IMG/VR virus record: IMGVR_UViG_3300036832_000855
Location: 1-64,000 of that record
Length of the DNA stretch: 64,000 bases
Origin: a virus
Reading direction: 5' to 3' (one strand)
This document shows positions 47,763 through 55,437 of this stretch, one piece after another. A program made the position numbers and the translations under genes. A model generated the notes under the pieces. The model ran no database searches, was not told where the DNA came from, and saw only the letters and a list, made by a program, of their open reading frames with translations. Within the stretch, counting starts at the first letter, position 1. Every line of letters begins with the position of its first letter.

Positions 47763-48971
47763 GTGACGATCGCGCGTACGCCTTACCCCAGGGCGCTGGA
47801 GGAGTTTCCGGCTGTCCGCCAGAGCACCCTGTCGGACTTCGACGAGTGCGGCCTGGAGAGCCTGTTCGAGCGCCGCTACCGCAAGTCGTTCTCGGACGCG
47901 GCGTCCGGACGCGGGATCATCTGGCACCGGGCGGCGGCGAAGATGCTGCGCGAGATGGCCGCCCAGGGCGAGGAGCGCCTGGAGGTCGACGTCGGCCTCG
48001 CGATCATGCTGGAGACGCTGAGGCAGACCGACGTGCCGATCGAGGAGATGGTCACCTGCCCGATGAAGGAGATCCACGACCTGCTGTGGATGACGAAGAA
48101 GTTCTGCTCGGAGAAGACCTGGTCGATCGAGCGGCTCGTGTCGGTCGAGGAGCGCCTGGCGGCGACGCTGTACTACCCGAACCCGTACGGGGGGCAGGTT
48201 GAGCGGATCTTCTCCGGACAGCTCGACGCACTGTTCGCGGAGGGCGAGAACCTGGAGCGCGGGATCGTGGTGGACTGGAAAACTGGCTGGTGGCTGCCGC
48301 CGCCGTCGGAGATCTCCGAGGCGGGCTTCTTCCAGCAGCGCTCGTACGCGCTGCTCGGCTTCCGCAACCACTCGCCGTTCACGTCGATCACGTTGTACGA
48401 GTTCTACCCGCGCTACTCGCAGGCGCGCGAGGCGACGCTGTACCGCGACCAGCTCGACGAGATCGAGCTGACGATGTCCGCGCTGGTCGAGCGGTTCGAC
48501 CGGTCGGTGGAGGAGGACACGTGGCACGCGAGCCCCGGCAACCACTGCGGACACTGTCCGCGGCCGATGGCCTGCCCGATCTTCCCGAAGGCCCGGCGCC
48601 GGGGTGCGATCCGCTCCGCGGAGGAGGCAGAGCTGGCGGTCGAGCAGGTGCTGGTCGGCGAGAAGGCGATCGCCCAGAACAAGGAGGCCCTGAAGGCGTG
48701 GGCGCACGTTCACGGGCCGGTGCCCGTCCGCGACGCCAAGGCCAACCGGGTGTACGGCCACCGCGTACAGAAGCGTACGCGTCGGCCGACGAAGGAGGAG
48801 ACGGCGAACGCGCTGGCCCTCGGGCAGTCGCCCGAGGATCTCTACCGTGACGAGATCGGCACACGCTTCGACATCCACATCCCGAAGATCGAGCTGGAAC
48901 CAGAGCCGGACCTGGAGGAGCTGCTGCGGCAGTCCCTGGAGCTGGCAGAACAGAGGAGACGTAATGGCTGA
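47763..48971 (+). CDS. PD-(D/E)XK (RecB/Cas4-like) nuclease (402 aa), GTG start
   Basis: GTG at 47763 after CGACCGAGGAGACACCAC. QSTLSDFDECGLESLFERRY is the usual entry helix, IFSGQLDALFAEG and IVVDWKTGWWLPP supply the D and D-x-K of the PD-(D/E)XK core, and QQRSYALLGFRNH the motif Q/Y helix. HCGHCPRPMACPIFP is a cysteine cluster, as in Cas4/AddB iron-sulfur sites, though the N-terminal partner cysteine is only C-GLES. Likely exonuclease partner of RecT, 8-bp overlap. Confidence 0.8.
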   Translation: MTIARTPYPRALEEFPAVRQSTLSDFDECGLESLFERRYRKSFSDAASGRGIIWHRAAAKMLREMAAQGEERLEVDVGLAIMLETLRQTDVPIEEMVTCPMKEIHDLLWMTKKFCSEKTWSIERLVSVEERLAATLYYPNPYGGQVERIFSGQLDALFAEGENLERGIVVDWKTGWWLPPPSEISEAGFFQQRSYALLGFRNHSPFTSITLYEFYPRYSQAREATLYRDQLDEIELTMSALVERFDRSVEEDTWHASPGNHCGHCPRPMACPIFPKARRRGAIRSAEEAELAVEQVLVGEKAIAQNKEALKAWAHVHGPVPVRDAKANRVYGHRVQKRTRRPTKEETANALALGQSPEDLYRDEIGTRFDIHIPKIELEPEPDLEELLRQSLELAEQRRRNG

Positions 48972-49899
48972 GACCGAGGTAAGGCCAGAGCCCGAGAGCA
49001 AGATGGTGGTGCGGGCGGTGCCCACGCCGCTGACCAAACCGGCGCGGTTCGCGTTCGACAACGAGCAGCTCGCGCTGATGAAGCGGACCGTCGCCCGCGG
49101 CGCTGACGACAACGCGTTCCTGCTGTTCCTGGAGCTGATCGGCAGATACAAGCTCGACCCGTTCGCCGGGCACGCGTACCTGGCGAAGATGCCGGGGCAG
49201 GACGGCGAGCCGCCGACGTTCAAGACGATCATCGCTCGCGACGGGCTGCTGGCGATCGCCAACCGGTACGAGGACTTCGGCGGCCTCGAAGGCGACGTGA
49301 TCTACGCCACCGACACGATCGCCCGCACCAAGGACGGCTTCGTCCACCTGTACCCGGAGATCGCCGCCGCCGAGCGGCTGAAGCAGGACATCGTCGGCGC
49401 GTGGTGCCGGTGCTTCCGCGCGGGCCGGGTGCCCACGTTCTTCCTGGCGAAGTGGGCGAGCTACAACCGCCCGAACATGAAGCGCACCTGGGGCAAGTAC
49501 CCGGACGCGATGATCCTGAAGGTGGCCGAGTCGATGGCGCTGCGCAAGCAGTTCTCGATCACGGGCATGATCCCCGAGGACGAGATCGGTGCGCGCTACG
49601 ACGACAAGCTCGGCGGGATCGTCGAAGGGACCGCGACCGTGATCGAGCAGGAGCCCGACTGGGGCCCGGACGACGAGATCGCCCAGCAGCTTCAGGTCGC
49701 GTTCAGCGAGGCGAACCGGATCCGGCCGGGGAGCTTCCTGCCGCAGAAGGTCCGGCTGAAGCTCGCCGGGGCCGACCAGGCGACGCGCATGGGGATCCTC
49801 CAGGAGGTCACCGACTTCGTGCTGAAGCACGGCGGCTCGCTACCCATTGAGGGCGAAGCCGTCGAGGATGCCCCTGAGGGCGCAGGGGAAGCCGTCTGA
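48964..49899 (+). CDS. recT: RecT-family single-strand annealing protein (311 aa)
   Basis: FLELIGRYKLDPFAGHAYLA, KTIIARDGLLAIANRYEDFG, then WCRCFRAGRVPTFFLAKWAS and KRTWGKYPDAMILKVAESMA, LRKQF follow the RecT/Bet alignment in order. It anneals complementary strands during phage recombination, with the nuclease encoded just upstream. ATG after AGAGGAGACGTA. The C-terminus is acidic. A strong terminator follows. Confidence 0.9.
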   Translation: MAETEVRPEPESKMVVRAVPTPLTKPARFAFDNEQLALMKRTVARGADDNAFLLFLELIGRYKLDPFAGHAYLAKMPGQDGEPPTFKTIIARDGLLAIANRYEDFGGLEGDVIYATDTIARTKDGFVHLYPEIAAAERLKQDIVGAWCRCFRAGRVPTFFLAKWASYNRPNMKRTWGKYPDAMILKVAESMALRKQFSITGMIPEDEIGARYDDKLGGIVEGTATVIEQEPDWGPDDEIAQQLQVAFSEANRIRPGSFLPQKVRLKLAGADQATRMGILQEVTDFVLKHGGSLPIEGEAVEDAPEGAGEAV

Positions 49900-49940
49900 G
49901 CGCCTCCGAGCGCCTCCCCCTACCCACGGGTCACCCTGCA

Positions 49941-49968
49941 GAAACGGCCGCCTAAGGGCGGCCGTTTC
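49941..49968. terminator. Bidirectional terminator
   Basis: GAAACGGCCGCC-TAAG-GGCGGCCGTTTC, a 12-bp perfect stem with flanking A/T runs, between recT and the convergent tail genes. Confidence 0.9.
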
Positions 49969-49986
49969 GTGAGACGCGAGCGTTCA

Positions 49987-50005
49987 ATCCCGACCGAGGA
50001 GTGAG
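49987..50005 (+). other. Orphan leader motif
   Basis: CCCGACCGAGGAGTGAGG on the rightward strand is the shared ribosome-binding leader, but the only frame after it runs antisense through the tail-collar gene. Possibly left over from a deleted gene. Confidence 0.45.
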
Positions 50006-50060
50006 GGCCGCTCGCGTTCTCGTGCTCAGGATACACGAGACGCGCGCCGATTCGGCCGTT

Positions 50061-51224
50061 TCACGTCTTGATCAGGTACGTCGCGGCGACCCAGGGCTGC
50101 ATCACGTTGTGCGCAGCGCCGCCGCCGTCGTTGTTGATCGGGTGGGTGTGGCGAGTGTTCGCGCCGCCCGACTGGGCGCTCCACGTGTGGGTGTGGTTGG
50201 CGCTGATCCCACCCGTCTGGGCGCTGAACGAGTGCGCGTGGCGCGCGGTCGCTCCACTGGTGCCCGATCCACCGCCGATCGTTGCGCAACCCTGCCCGCC
50301 GGACTGGGTGACGGGCGAGTTGCTCGGGGACAGCGCCAGGTTGTGCGCGTGGTCCGGGCTGTCGGTCCCCGTGGTACCCGAAACGGCGTGCGAGTGATCG
50401 CTGCTCACGTAGCTGGTGGTCCCCGAGCTGTAGTGCGAGTGGTCGGGCGTGTCGTTCCCGGTGCTCGCGCCGTGCGCGTGGACCGGCATCTCGGCGTTCG
50501 CGAGCAGGTGGGTCTCCTCGCCGCCCTTGCTGGCGAGCACCCGGCTCGTCAGGCCCGCACCCTGCCCGGCGCCGATGGGAGCGCGGCCACGGAAGTCTGG
50601 AAGGGCAAACGTGGTCGATCCATCGCCTTGCCCCCACGGTGAAGTAGTGCCGCCAAGCGCCGCGTACAGCGCCGGAAAGGTAGTGCGACTCACCGTGGAG
50701 CCGTCGCACACGAGCCATCCGGCAGGCGGGGTCTGGCAGGCGGTCAACTTGATGTCCCCGGGCTGCCAGAGCTGCGCGCCGTCGACACCGCCGTCCACGA
50801 GCTGGCGCAGGTTTGTGATGCGCGTCCCATCGAAGATCGCCTCGCCGATCTTGCGGTAATGCGGCGTCGCCGGGGTGCCGGTCAGCAGCGCCGTCAGCGC
50901 GAACGTGTAGTCGGTCGAGTCGGTCTCGGGCGGCGGCGGCGTCGGGTTGGTCGCGAACGAGTTGTTGCCGGTGGTCGCGAAGATGCTGTAGGTCCCGGCC
51001 GCGCCGGTGACGGTCGTCTGGACGGTCGCGGAGACATAGCGCCACAGGCCGTCGATCCCGAGCGACACCTGGGCGTTACCGACGCCCGCGGCGATCTGGA
51101 CCTGATTGGAGCCGATCTGCGTCAGGAACAGGTTGCGGCTGCTCACACCGACAAACTCCTGGAGCGCGTCCAGGAAGTCCTGCGGGATCGGACTGCCGTA
51201 GCTGAGCTGCCGGTGCTTGCTCAC
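50061..51224 (-). CDS. Tail-collar fibre protein with HxH repeats (387 aa), GTG start
   Basis: About residues 1-130 form the adhesion/fibre base. ACQTPPAGWLVCDGSTVSRT, TFPALYAALGG and FALPDFRGRAPIGAGQGAG make a phage tail-collar domain. The C-terminal third has many HxH motifs (DHSH, DHAH, RHAH, NHTH, RHTH), as in T4 gp37-type needles where histidine pairs bind metal ions. The block NNSPVTQSGGQGCATIGGGS-like is shared with the fibre at 60713-63886. GTG overlaps the upstream stop. Confidence 0.8.
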   Translation of the reverse strand: MSKHRQLSYGSPIPQDFLDALQEFVGVSSRNLFLTQIGSNQVQIAAGVGNAQVSLGIDGLWRYVSATVQTTVTGAAGTYSIFATTGNNSFATNPTPPPPETDSTDYTFALTALLTGTPATPHYRKIGEAIFDGTRITNLRQLVDGGVDGAQLWQPGDIKLTACQTPPAGWLVCDGSTVSRTTFPALYAALGGTTSPWGQGDGSTTFALPDFRGRAPIGAGQGAGLTSRVLASKGGEETHLLANAEMPVHAHGASTGNDTPDHSHYSSGTTSYVSSDHSHAVSGTTGTDSPDHAHNLALSPSNSPVTQSGGQGCATIGGGSGTSGATARHAHSFSAQTGGISANHTHTWSAQSGGANTRHTHPINNDGGGAAHNVMQPWVAATYLIKT

Positions 51225-52336
51225 AGGGTGCCTCCGATGTTCGTGATGCCGACGAAGAAGCCATCCGAATACCCCTCGGTGATCGCCAGGTGCGCGGGCG
51301 TGAGATCGCGGATGAACGGCCAGCCGAAGCCCGCGTACGCCTGCGGGATCTTGATCGAAACCGTGTTCGCAGGTGGGGAGTTCGTCTGGGTGCTGGAGCT
51401 GTTGCCTGGCGTGCCCGTCCAGGTGCCGTTCAGATCCCCCGAGAAGTAGGCGGGGGCGGTTGCCCCGAGCAGCGCGAGTGCGGAGTCGACGTAAACGGTC
51501 TGCGCAGGGGTCACCGTGAACTGGATACACGCCGTGACGTTGGTGCGGTTCGCGGTCGGCGTCCACGTCGTCGTGTACCGCGTCCACGCGGTCGTCAGCA
51601 CATTGTTGGCGCTTGTGCCGAGATCGCCGCCGACGCCCAGGATGACGGCTGCTCGCTCACCACCAGCGTTGCCCTTCAGGTAGACCGCGAACGTGTACGT
51701 GACCCCTGCGGTGAAGGTGCCCGGCAGAAGTACCTCAGCGCCCTCGGCAGCAAGCGAGCCGTTCGACACGATCCGCATGGTGTTGTTGCCCGACTGCGCC
51801 GCGCCGGTCTGGCAGGTGAGGGCTGCTCCGACGTTGTTGAAGTTGCGCGACGCCGCCCACGCAGCAGGCGCCGCGCCGACCGTGTCGTGCTCGAAGCTCG
51901 GGTTCGGGATGAGGTTCGTGTAGTCCGTCGCCGGGTTGTGCTCCTGGTAGGACCAGCTCGTGCCGAACAGCGCGGTGATGCTGGCCTCCCAGTCCAGGCC
52001 GCGCCCCTGGCCCTTGAGCCGCCGCATGGTCGCGAGCGCGAGCTGCTGGCGGGCGGCGAGCGTCAGCCCGGGCGGGTTGATCGGCAGGCCGAGGAGCTGC
52101 TCGAACATCGGCAGCAGCGCGTCGGCGCTGGCCGGAAGGAAGTTCAGGATCACTGCCTGGCGTGCCTGTTCGAGCCGCAGCAGCTCGTTCGCGACGACCT
52201 CCAGGACCGTCTGGACCTCGTAGGCCGAGCGTTCGAACGGCGGCACCTCGCTGAGCAGATCGGCCGGATCCTCGTCGACCTGCGCCATGGTGCCGGGGCC
52301 GAACACCGCAAGCGGATCGGTCACGGTCACCGACAT
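51221..52336 (-). CDS. XkdU/YmfQ-like baseplate protein with carbohydrate-binding-like insert (371 aa)
   Basis: Residues 20-130 (DPADLLSEVPPFERSAYEVQ, FLPASADALLPMFEQLLGLP, ATMRRLKGQGRGLDW) match the DUF2313/XkdU baseplate pattern. An insert of about 170 residues (LIPNPSFEHDTVGAAPAAWA, TYTFAVYLKGNAGGE, TACIQFTVTPAQTVYVDSAL) has the jelly-roll pattern of carbohydrate-binding modules. The C-terminal part returns to the XkdU end (WPFIRDLTPAHLAITEGYSD). It presumably contacts the host surface. Confidence 0.8.
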   Translation of the reverse strand: MSVTVTDPLAVFGPGTMAQVDEDPADLLSEVPPFERSAYEVQTVLEVVANELLRLEQARQAVILNFLPASADALLPMFEQLLGLPINPPGLTLAARQQLALATMRRLKGQGRGLDWEASITALFGTSWSYQEHNPATDYTNLIPNPSFEHDTVGAAPAAWAASRNFNNVGAALTCQTGAAQSGNNTMRIVSNGSLAAEGAEVLLPGTFTAGVTYTFAVYLKGNAGGERAAVILGVGGDLGTSANNVLTTAWTRYTTTWTPTANRTNVTACIQFTVTPAQTVYVDSALALLGATAPAYFSGDLNGTWTGTPGNSSSTQTNSPPANTVSIKIPQAYAGFGWPFIRDLTPAHLAITEGYSDGFFVGITNIGGTL

Positions 52337-52340
52337 GGGC

Positions 52341-53825
52341 TCAGCCGTCCGTCAGGGTCACGGTGCCCAGTTGGGCCACCTGCGGCGACGCGCCCGCCGC
52401 GAGCGCGATGTCGTTTACGGCACCGTTGACGAGCAGGTTGTTGACCTTGTGCACGCCGGTGACGAAGAAGGCTGCCTGCACGTGCTCGTAGACGATCGTG
52501 TCGCCAGGCTGGAGGCCTTGCAGGTAGGTCGCGAGCGCGGTCATGATCGCCTGCCGGGTCGCGATCGTGTTGCTGGTGCCGTCGAGCGTGTAGCCCTTCT
52601 CGGGGACGACCGTGGCCGAGATCGTGACCGTCAGGATCGCGGACGTGACGACGGTTACCGTGGCGCCGATCGGAGCTTGACCCTGCCCAAGCCCCGGCGT
52701 CGGATCGAGGAACTGCTGAAGCGTGGTAACGACACTGGCCGTGACCGGCGTACCGTCTGCGTTCATCGCGACGACCAGCACGGTTCCGGCGCCGTTCCAG
52801 ACCGGGATCACCGCCGCCCGACCGACGCCCTCCGACGCCGCCCAGCGCCGGTAGTCGGTGACGTTGCCGCCGCCCGACGTGCCGACGTACTCGCCGAGGA
52901 TCCGCAGCCGGAAGTCGTCGTCGGATTCCTCCTCCTGACCGCCCTGCATCGCACTCGGGTTGAAGACCGAGATCACGGTCGGGAGGACGGTGTCGAGCGA
53001 CGTGACCGCATTCGCAGCAACGTTGCTCGCTGTACCCGGCGTGAGCGCCTGCGCTGCCAGTGTGATCCCCGACGTCGTGTTCGTCGTCGGCTCGATCACG
53101 GTCGTGTTCGGCGAGACAGCGCCCGTGTCCGCGTAGGTCAAAGCGGTCACCGAGGCGAGAAGCTGCCCGGTCGACTGCGCCGTCTGCGTGACGTACACGT
53201 TGTAGGAGGTCGCGCCGCTGACGGCAGTCCAAGTGATCGTGTTCCGAGACGTCGTGCCCGTGTTCACGACCGACACGTCGGCGGAGCCGGTCGTCTCCCC
53301 GAACGCGTTCAGCGCCGTCACGTGGTAGTAGCGCGTGCCCGCGGCCAGCGTGCCGCCCGTGGTGGCACCCGCGACCGCCACGCCGGTGGGCTTGGGCAGC
53401 GACGCCGACGACGTCCCGCTCGCGGTCGTCTGGTAGCTCTGCACGTCGCCGGTCAGCGGAGCGACGGCCGACGCCTGCGTTCCGGCAGCGATCAGGGTCG
53501 GCGCCGACGCAAGGAACGTCAGCGAGCCGACGGCTGACGTCGCCGGGTTGCGCGTCAGCCCGAACGTGGTTCCGTGCTCGTCCAGGTAGTCGCCCCACGC
53601 GGTCGACGGGAACGCCGCGGCGATCGTCTCGGTCATCGCGTCCCACAGCCGCGCGCACTCCATCGCGGGCGGTTGCGTCATGTCCCAGTAGAACGAGCCC
53701 TCGCGAGTGTCCACCCAATCCGGGTCGTCGGTGGCCAGCCCGGCGTTGGCGTCCTGGTCCATCCGGGCCCGGACGCGCGCGAGCGTCTCGGAGAAGATCT
53801 CGGTCAGGTCAGTGACGTCTGTCAT
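52341..53825 (-). CDS. Baseplate J-like protein (494 aa)
   Basis: DLTEIFSETLARVRARMDQD, GSFYWDMTQPPAMECARLWD and GDYLDEHGTTFGLTRNPATS are the N-terminal baseplate J/XkdT signature. EEESDDDFRLRILGEY and YRRWAASEGVGRAAVIPVW are the central one. A fibronectin-like insert (VAVAGATTGGTLAAGTRYYH, TYNVYVTQ-like) lies at about 140-240. It forms the wedge of a contractile tail baseplate. ATG overlaps the XkdS-like stop. Confidence 0.9.
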   Translation of the reverse strand: MTDVTDLTEIFSETLARVRARMDQDANAGLATDDPDWVDTREGSFYWDMTQPPAMECARLWDAMTETIAAAFPSTAWGDYLDEHGTTFGLTRNPATSAVGSLTFLASAPTLIAAGTQASAVAPLTGDVQSYQTTASGTSSASLPKPTGVAVAGATTGGTLAAGTRYYHVTALNAFGETTGSADVSVVNTGTTSRNTITWTAVSGATSYNVYVTQTAQSTGQLLASVTALTYADTGAVSPNTTVIEPTTNTTSGITLAAQALTPGTASNVAANAVTSLDTVLPTVISVFNPSAMQGGQEEESDDDFRLRILGEYVGTSGGGNVTDYRRWAASEGVGRAAVIPVWNGAGTVLVVAMNADGTPVTASVVTTLQQFLDPTPGLGQGQAPIGATVTVVTSAILTVTISATVVPEKGYTLDGTSNTIATRQAIMTALATYLQGLQPGDTIVYEHVQAAFFVTGVHKVNNLLVNGAVNDIALAAGASPQVAQLGTVTLTDG

Positions 53826-54349
53826 GTGATCGGGATGTTGCTGAATTCGAGAGGCTGGGTCTGCAACGGCGGCGCGCCGTCCACGATCACTGTGAACGAT
53901 GCGTAGAGCACCTCGTCAAACGGATCTTGCGAGAACCCGAAGCCCTCGACGGCCACGATCCGGTCGTGCACGAGGAGGGCCTCGGTGAGCCCGTCCTCAT
54001 ACGCGGAGAGCAGCGCGTCGTCGGCCTGCTGGCCGATCAGCGCGTCCGGCTCCTCAACGCCGTACTGGTCCGAGTAGATCGGGTGCGCGTACCGGGCTGT
54101 GCGCGCCGTTTTCTCGATCCACATGATCAGACTGTCCAGCTCGTAGGTCTCCTGCGGCGCCGTGCCGTCCTTGACGAATTGCCCGGCGACGAAGTCGAAC
54201 CGCCAGCTCTTGCCGAACGGGATCGGCGCGTCCGGATCGGTGTCGACCACGGGTGCGAGCGCCGCGTCGAGCTGGAGGTCCGGGTTGATCAGTCCAGGGT
54301 CGGGCGGGATCAGGTCGTAGCCGAGTGAGTCGGGCTCGATGATGCTCAT
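53822..54349 (-). CDS. XkdS/W-like baseplate protein (175 aa)
   Basis: PFGKSWRFDFVAGQFVKDGT and LDSLIMWIEKTARTARYAHP, YSDQYGVE match DUF2634/XkdS baseplate proteins, related to gp25-like wedge proteins. It precedes the J-like gene as in B. subtilis PBSX, supporting a contractile tail. Confidence 0.85.
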   Translation of the reverse strand: MSIIEPDSLGYDLIPPDPGLINPDLQLDAALAPVVDTDPDAPIPFGKSWRFDFVAGQFVKDGTAPQETYELDSLIMWIEKTARTARYAHPIYSDQYGVEEPDALIGQQADDALLSAYEDGLTEALLVHDRIVAVEGFGFSQDPFDEVLYASFTVIVDGAPPLQTQPLEFSNIPIT

Positions 54350-54705
54350 GACGTCTCAGGCGGCTCGTTGAACCACAGGATCGTCGGCTCCCCCGTGACG
54401 AGCGCCGCCTGCTCGGCCTGCGCCTCGATGGACAGGTCGGTGCTGACGGCGAAGGTCTGGGTCTCGGCGATATCGAGCGCGTGCAGATCGCCGTTGAGCG
54501 CAAACGGCAGGTACGCCGCAGCCCGCTGGATCGCGTCCTCCTCGTGGTCTGCCGCGACGATCACGGCGTGAACCGGCGTCACGTCCGGCTGCGGGATCAC
54601 CCCGATCGGGACGCCCGGGTCCAGGCCCGTGTCCGGCAGCGGCGGATACCCGCCCTCTGGCGGCGGCGGCATGGGAACAGACGCGAACACGATGTATCTG
54701 GGCAT
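54346..54705 (-). CDS. Unknown tail-module protein (119 aa)
   Basis: MPRYIVFASVPMPPPPEGGY, proline-rich start, then PVHAVIVAADHEEDAIQRAA and a C-terminal alpha/beta stretch. Coupled to the XkdS-like gene. Function unknown. Confidence 0.6.
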   Translation of the reverse strand: MPRYIVFASVPMPPPPEGGYPPLPDTGLDPGVPIGVIPQPDVTPVHAVIVAADHEEDAIQRAAAYLPFALNGDLHALDIAETQTFAVSTDLSIEAQAEQAALVTGEPTILWFNEPPETS

Positions 54706-54714
54706 CGCTCACTC

Positions 54715-55437
54715 CTAGATCTGGATCGTTTGGACGGTCTCGGCCGCGACCCCGTCGTCGTCGGTGACCGCCAGTGTCACGTCGTAGCTGCCGAACTTCG
54801 TGAACGTGTACATCGGCGTCGGACCGGCATCGAGCAGCTCGTCGGCTCCGAAGCTCCAGTCGTAGCGCGCAATCGGAGTCGCGCCCGGCGTCGAGGAACT
54901 CGCGTCGAACTGAACCTGGTCGCCCTTCTGCGGCTCGGTCGGCGTGAACGTGAACGCGGCGACGGGAGGCGACGGCTCGACGTCAGGCGGCGGCGGCTCA
55001 ACTGGCGGCTCGTCCGGTGGCGGCTCCTCCGGTGGCGCTACCGACGACGCTGGGGGCACTCCAGGCGCCATCGTCGGCGGGAACACCTGCAAGGCGCCGC
55101 GGATCAGCAGGTTCACCTGCTCGGTCAACGCCCGGACCTGCTGGTTGATGGTGGCCGTCGACGCGTCCCGAGCCCTGAGGAACATCTGGTTGGGCCGAAG
55201 GCAGTCGTGCAACTGGTCGCGTCCCGCCTGGCGAACCTGCTCCAGCGCCTGCGGCGCTCCGGGCGAGAACGTCTCGCCGTCGTACGTGTACCCCGGCTCA
55301 GGTCGCGGGTCAGCGTCAGTCGCATTCACGAAGGCGGGCGCAACCATGTGCGGCGGGATCGTGTCCGAGCCGTAGTCGTACATCGTGACGACCACCGCCG
55401 GGTCTTGCGTTGCGTCAAGTTCTGCAATCAGTGTCAT
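54715..55437 (-). CDS. Tail-associated protein with C-terminal PKD domain (240 aa)
   Basis: N-terminal 60 residues (TLIAELDATQDPAVVVTMYD, GYTYDGETFSPGAP) resemble tail-fibre chaperone/assembly starts. A helical segment (DASTATINQQVRALTEQVNL) and a proline/glutamate linker lead to a PKD fold (AAFTFTPTEPQKGDQVQFDA, IARYDWSFGADEL, YTFTKFGSYDVTLAVTDDDG). PKD domains mediate surface adhesion. ATG overlaps the giant fibre stop. Confidence 0.7.
   Translation of the reverse strand: MTLIAELDATQDPAVVVTMYDYGSDTIPPHMVAPAFVNATDADPRPEPGYTYDGETFSPGAPQALEQVRQAGRDQLHDCLRPNQMFLRARDASTATINQQVRALTEQVNLLIRGALQVFPPTMAPGVPPASSVAPPEEPPPDEPPVEPPPPDVEPSPPVAAFTFTPTEPQKGDQVQFDASSSTPGATPIARYDWSFGADELLDAGPTPMYTFTKFGSYDVTLAVTDDDGVAAETVQTIQI

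Noticed and set aside
47706-49830. Leftward frames of about 500 aa antisense to the nuclease and recT genes
   Set aside because: The plus strand encodes clear PD-(D/E)XK and RecT motifs in order; the antisense frames are compositional artefacts.
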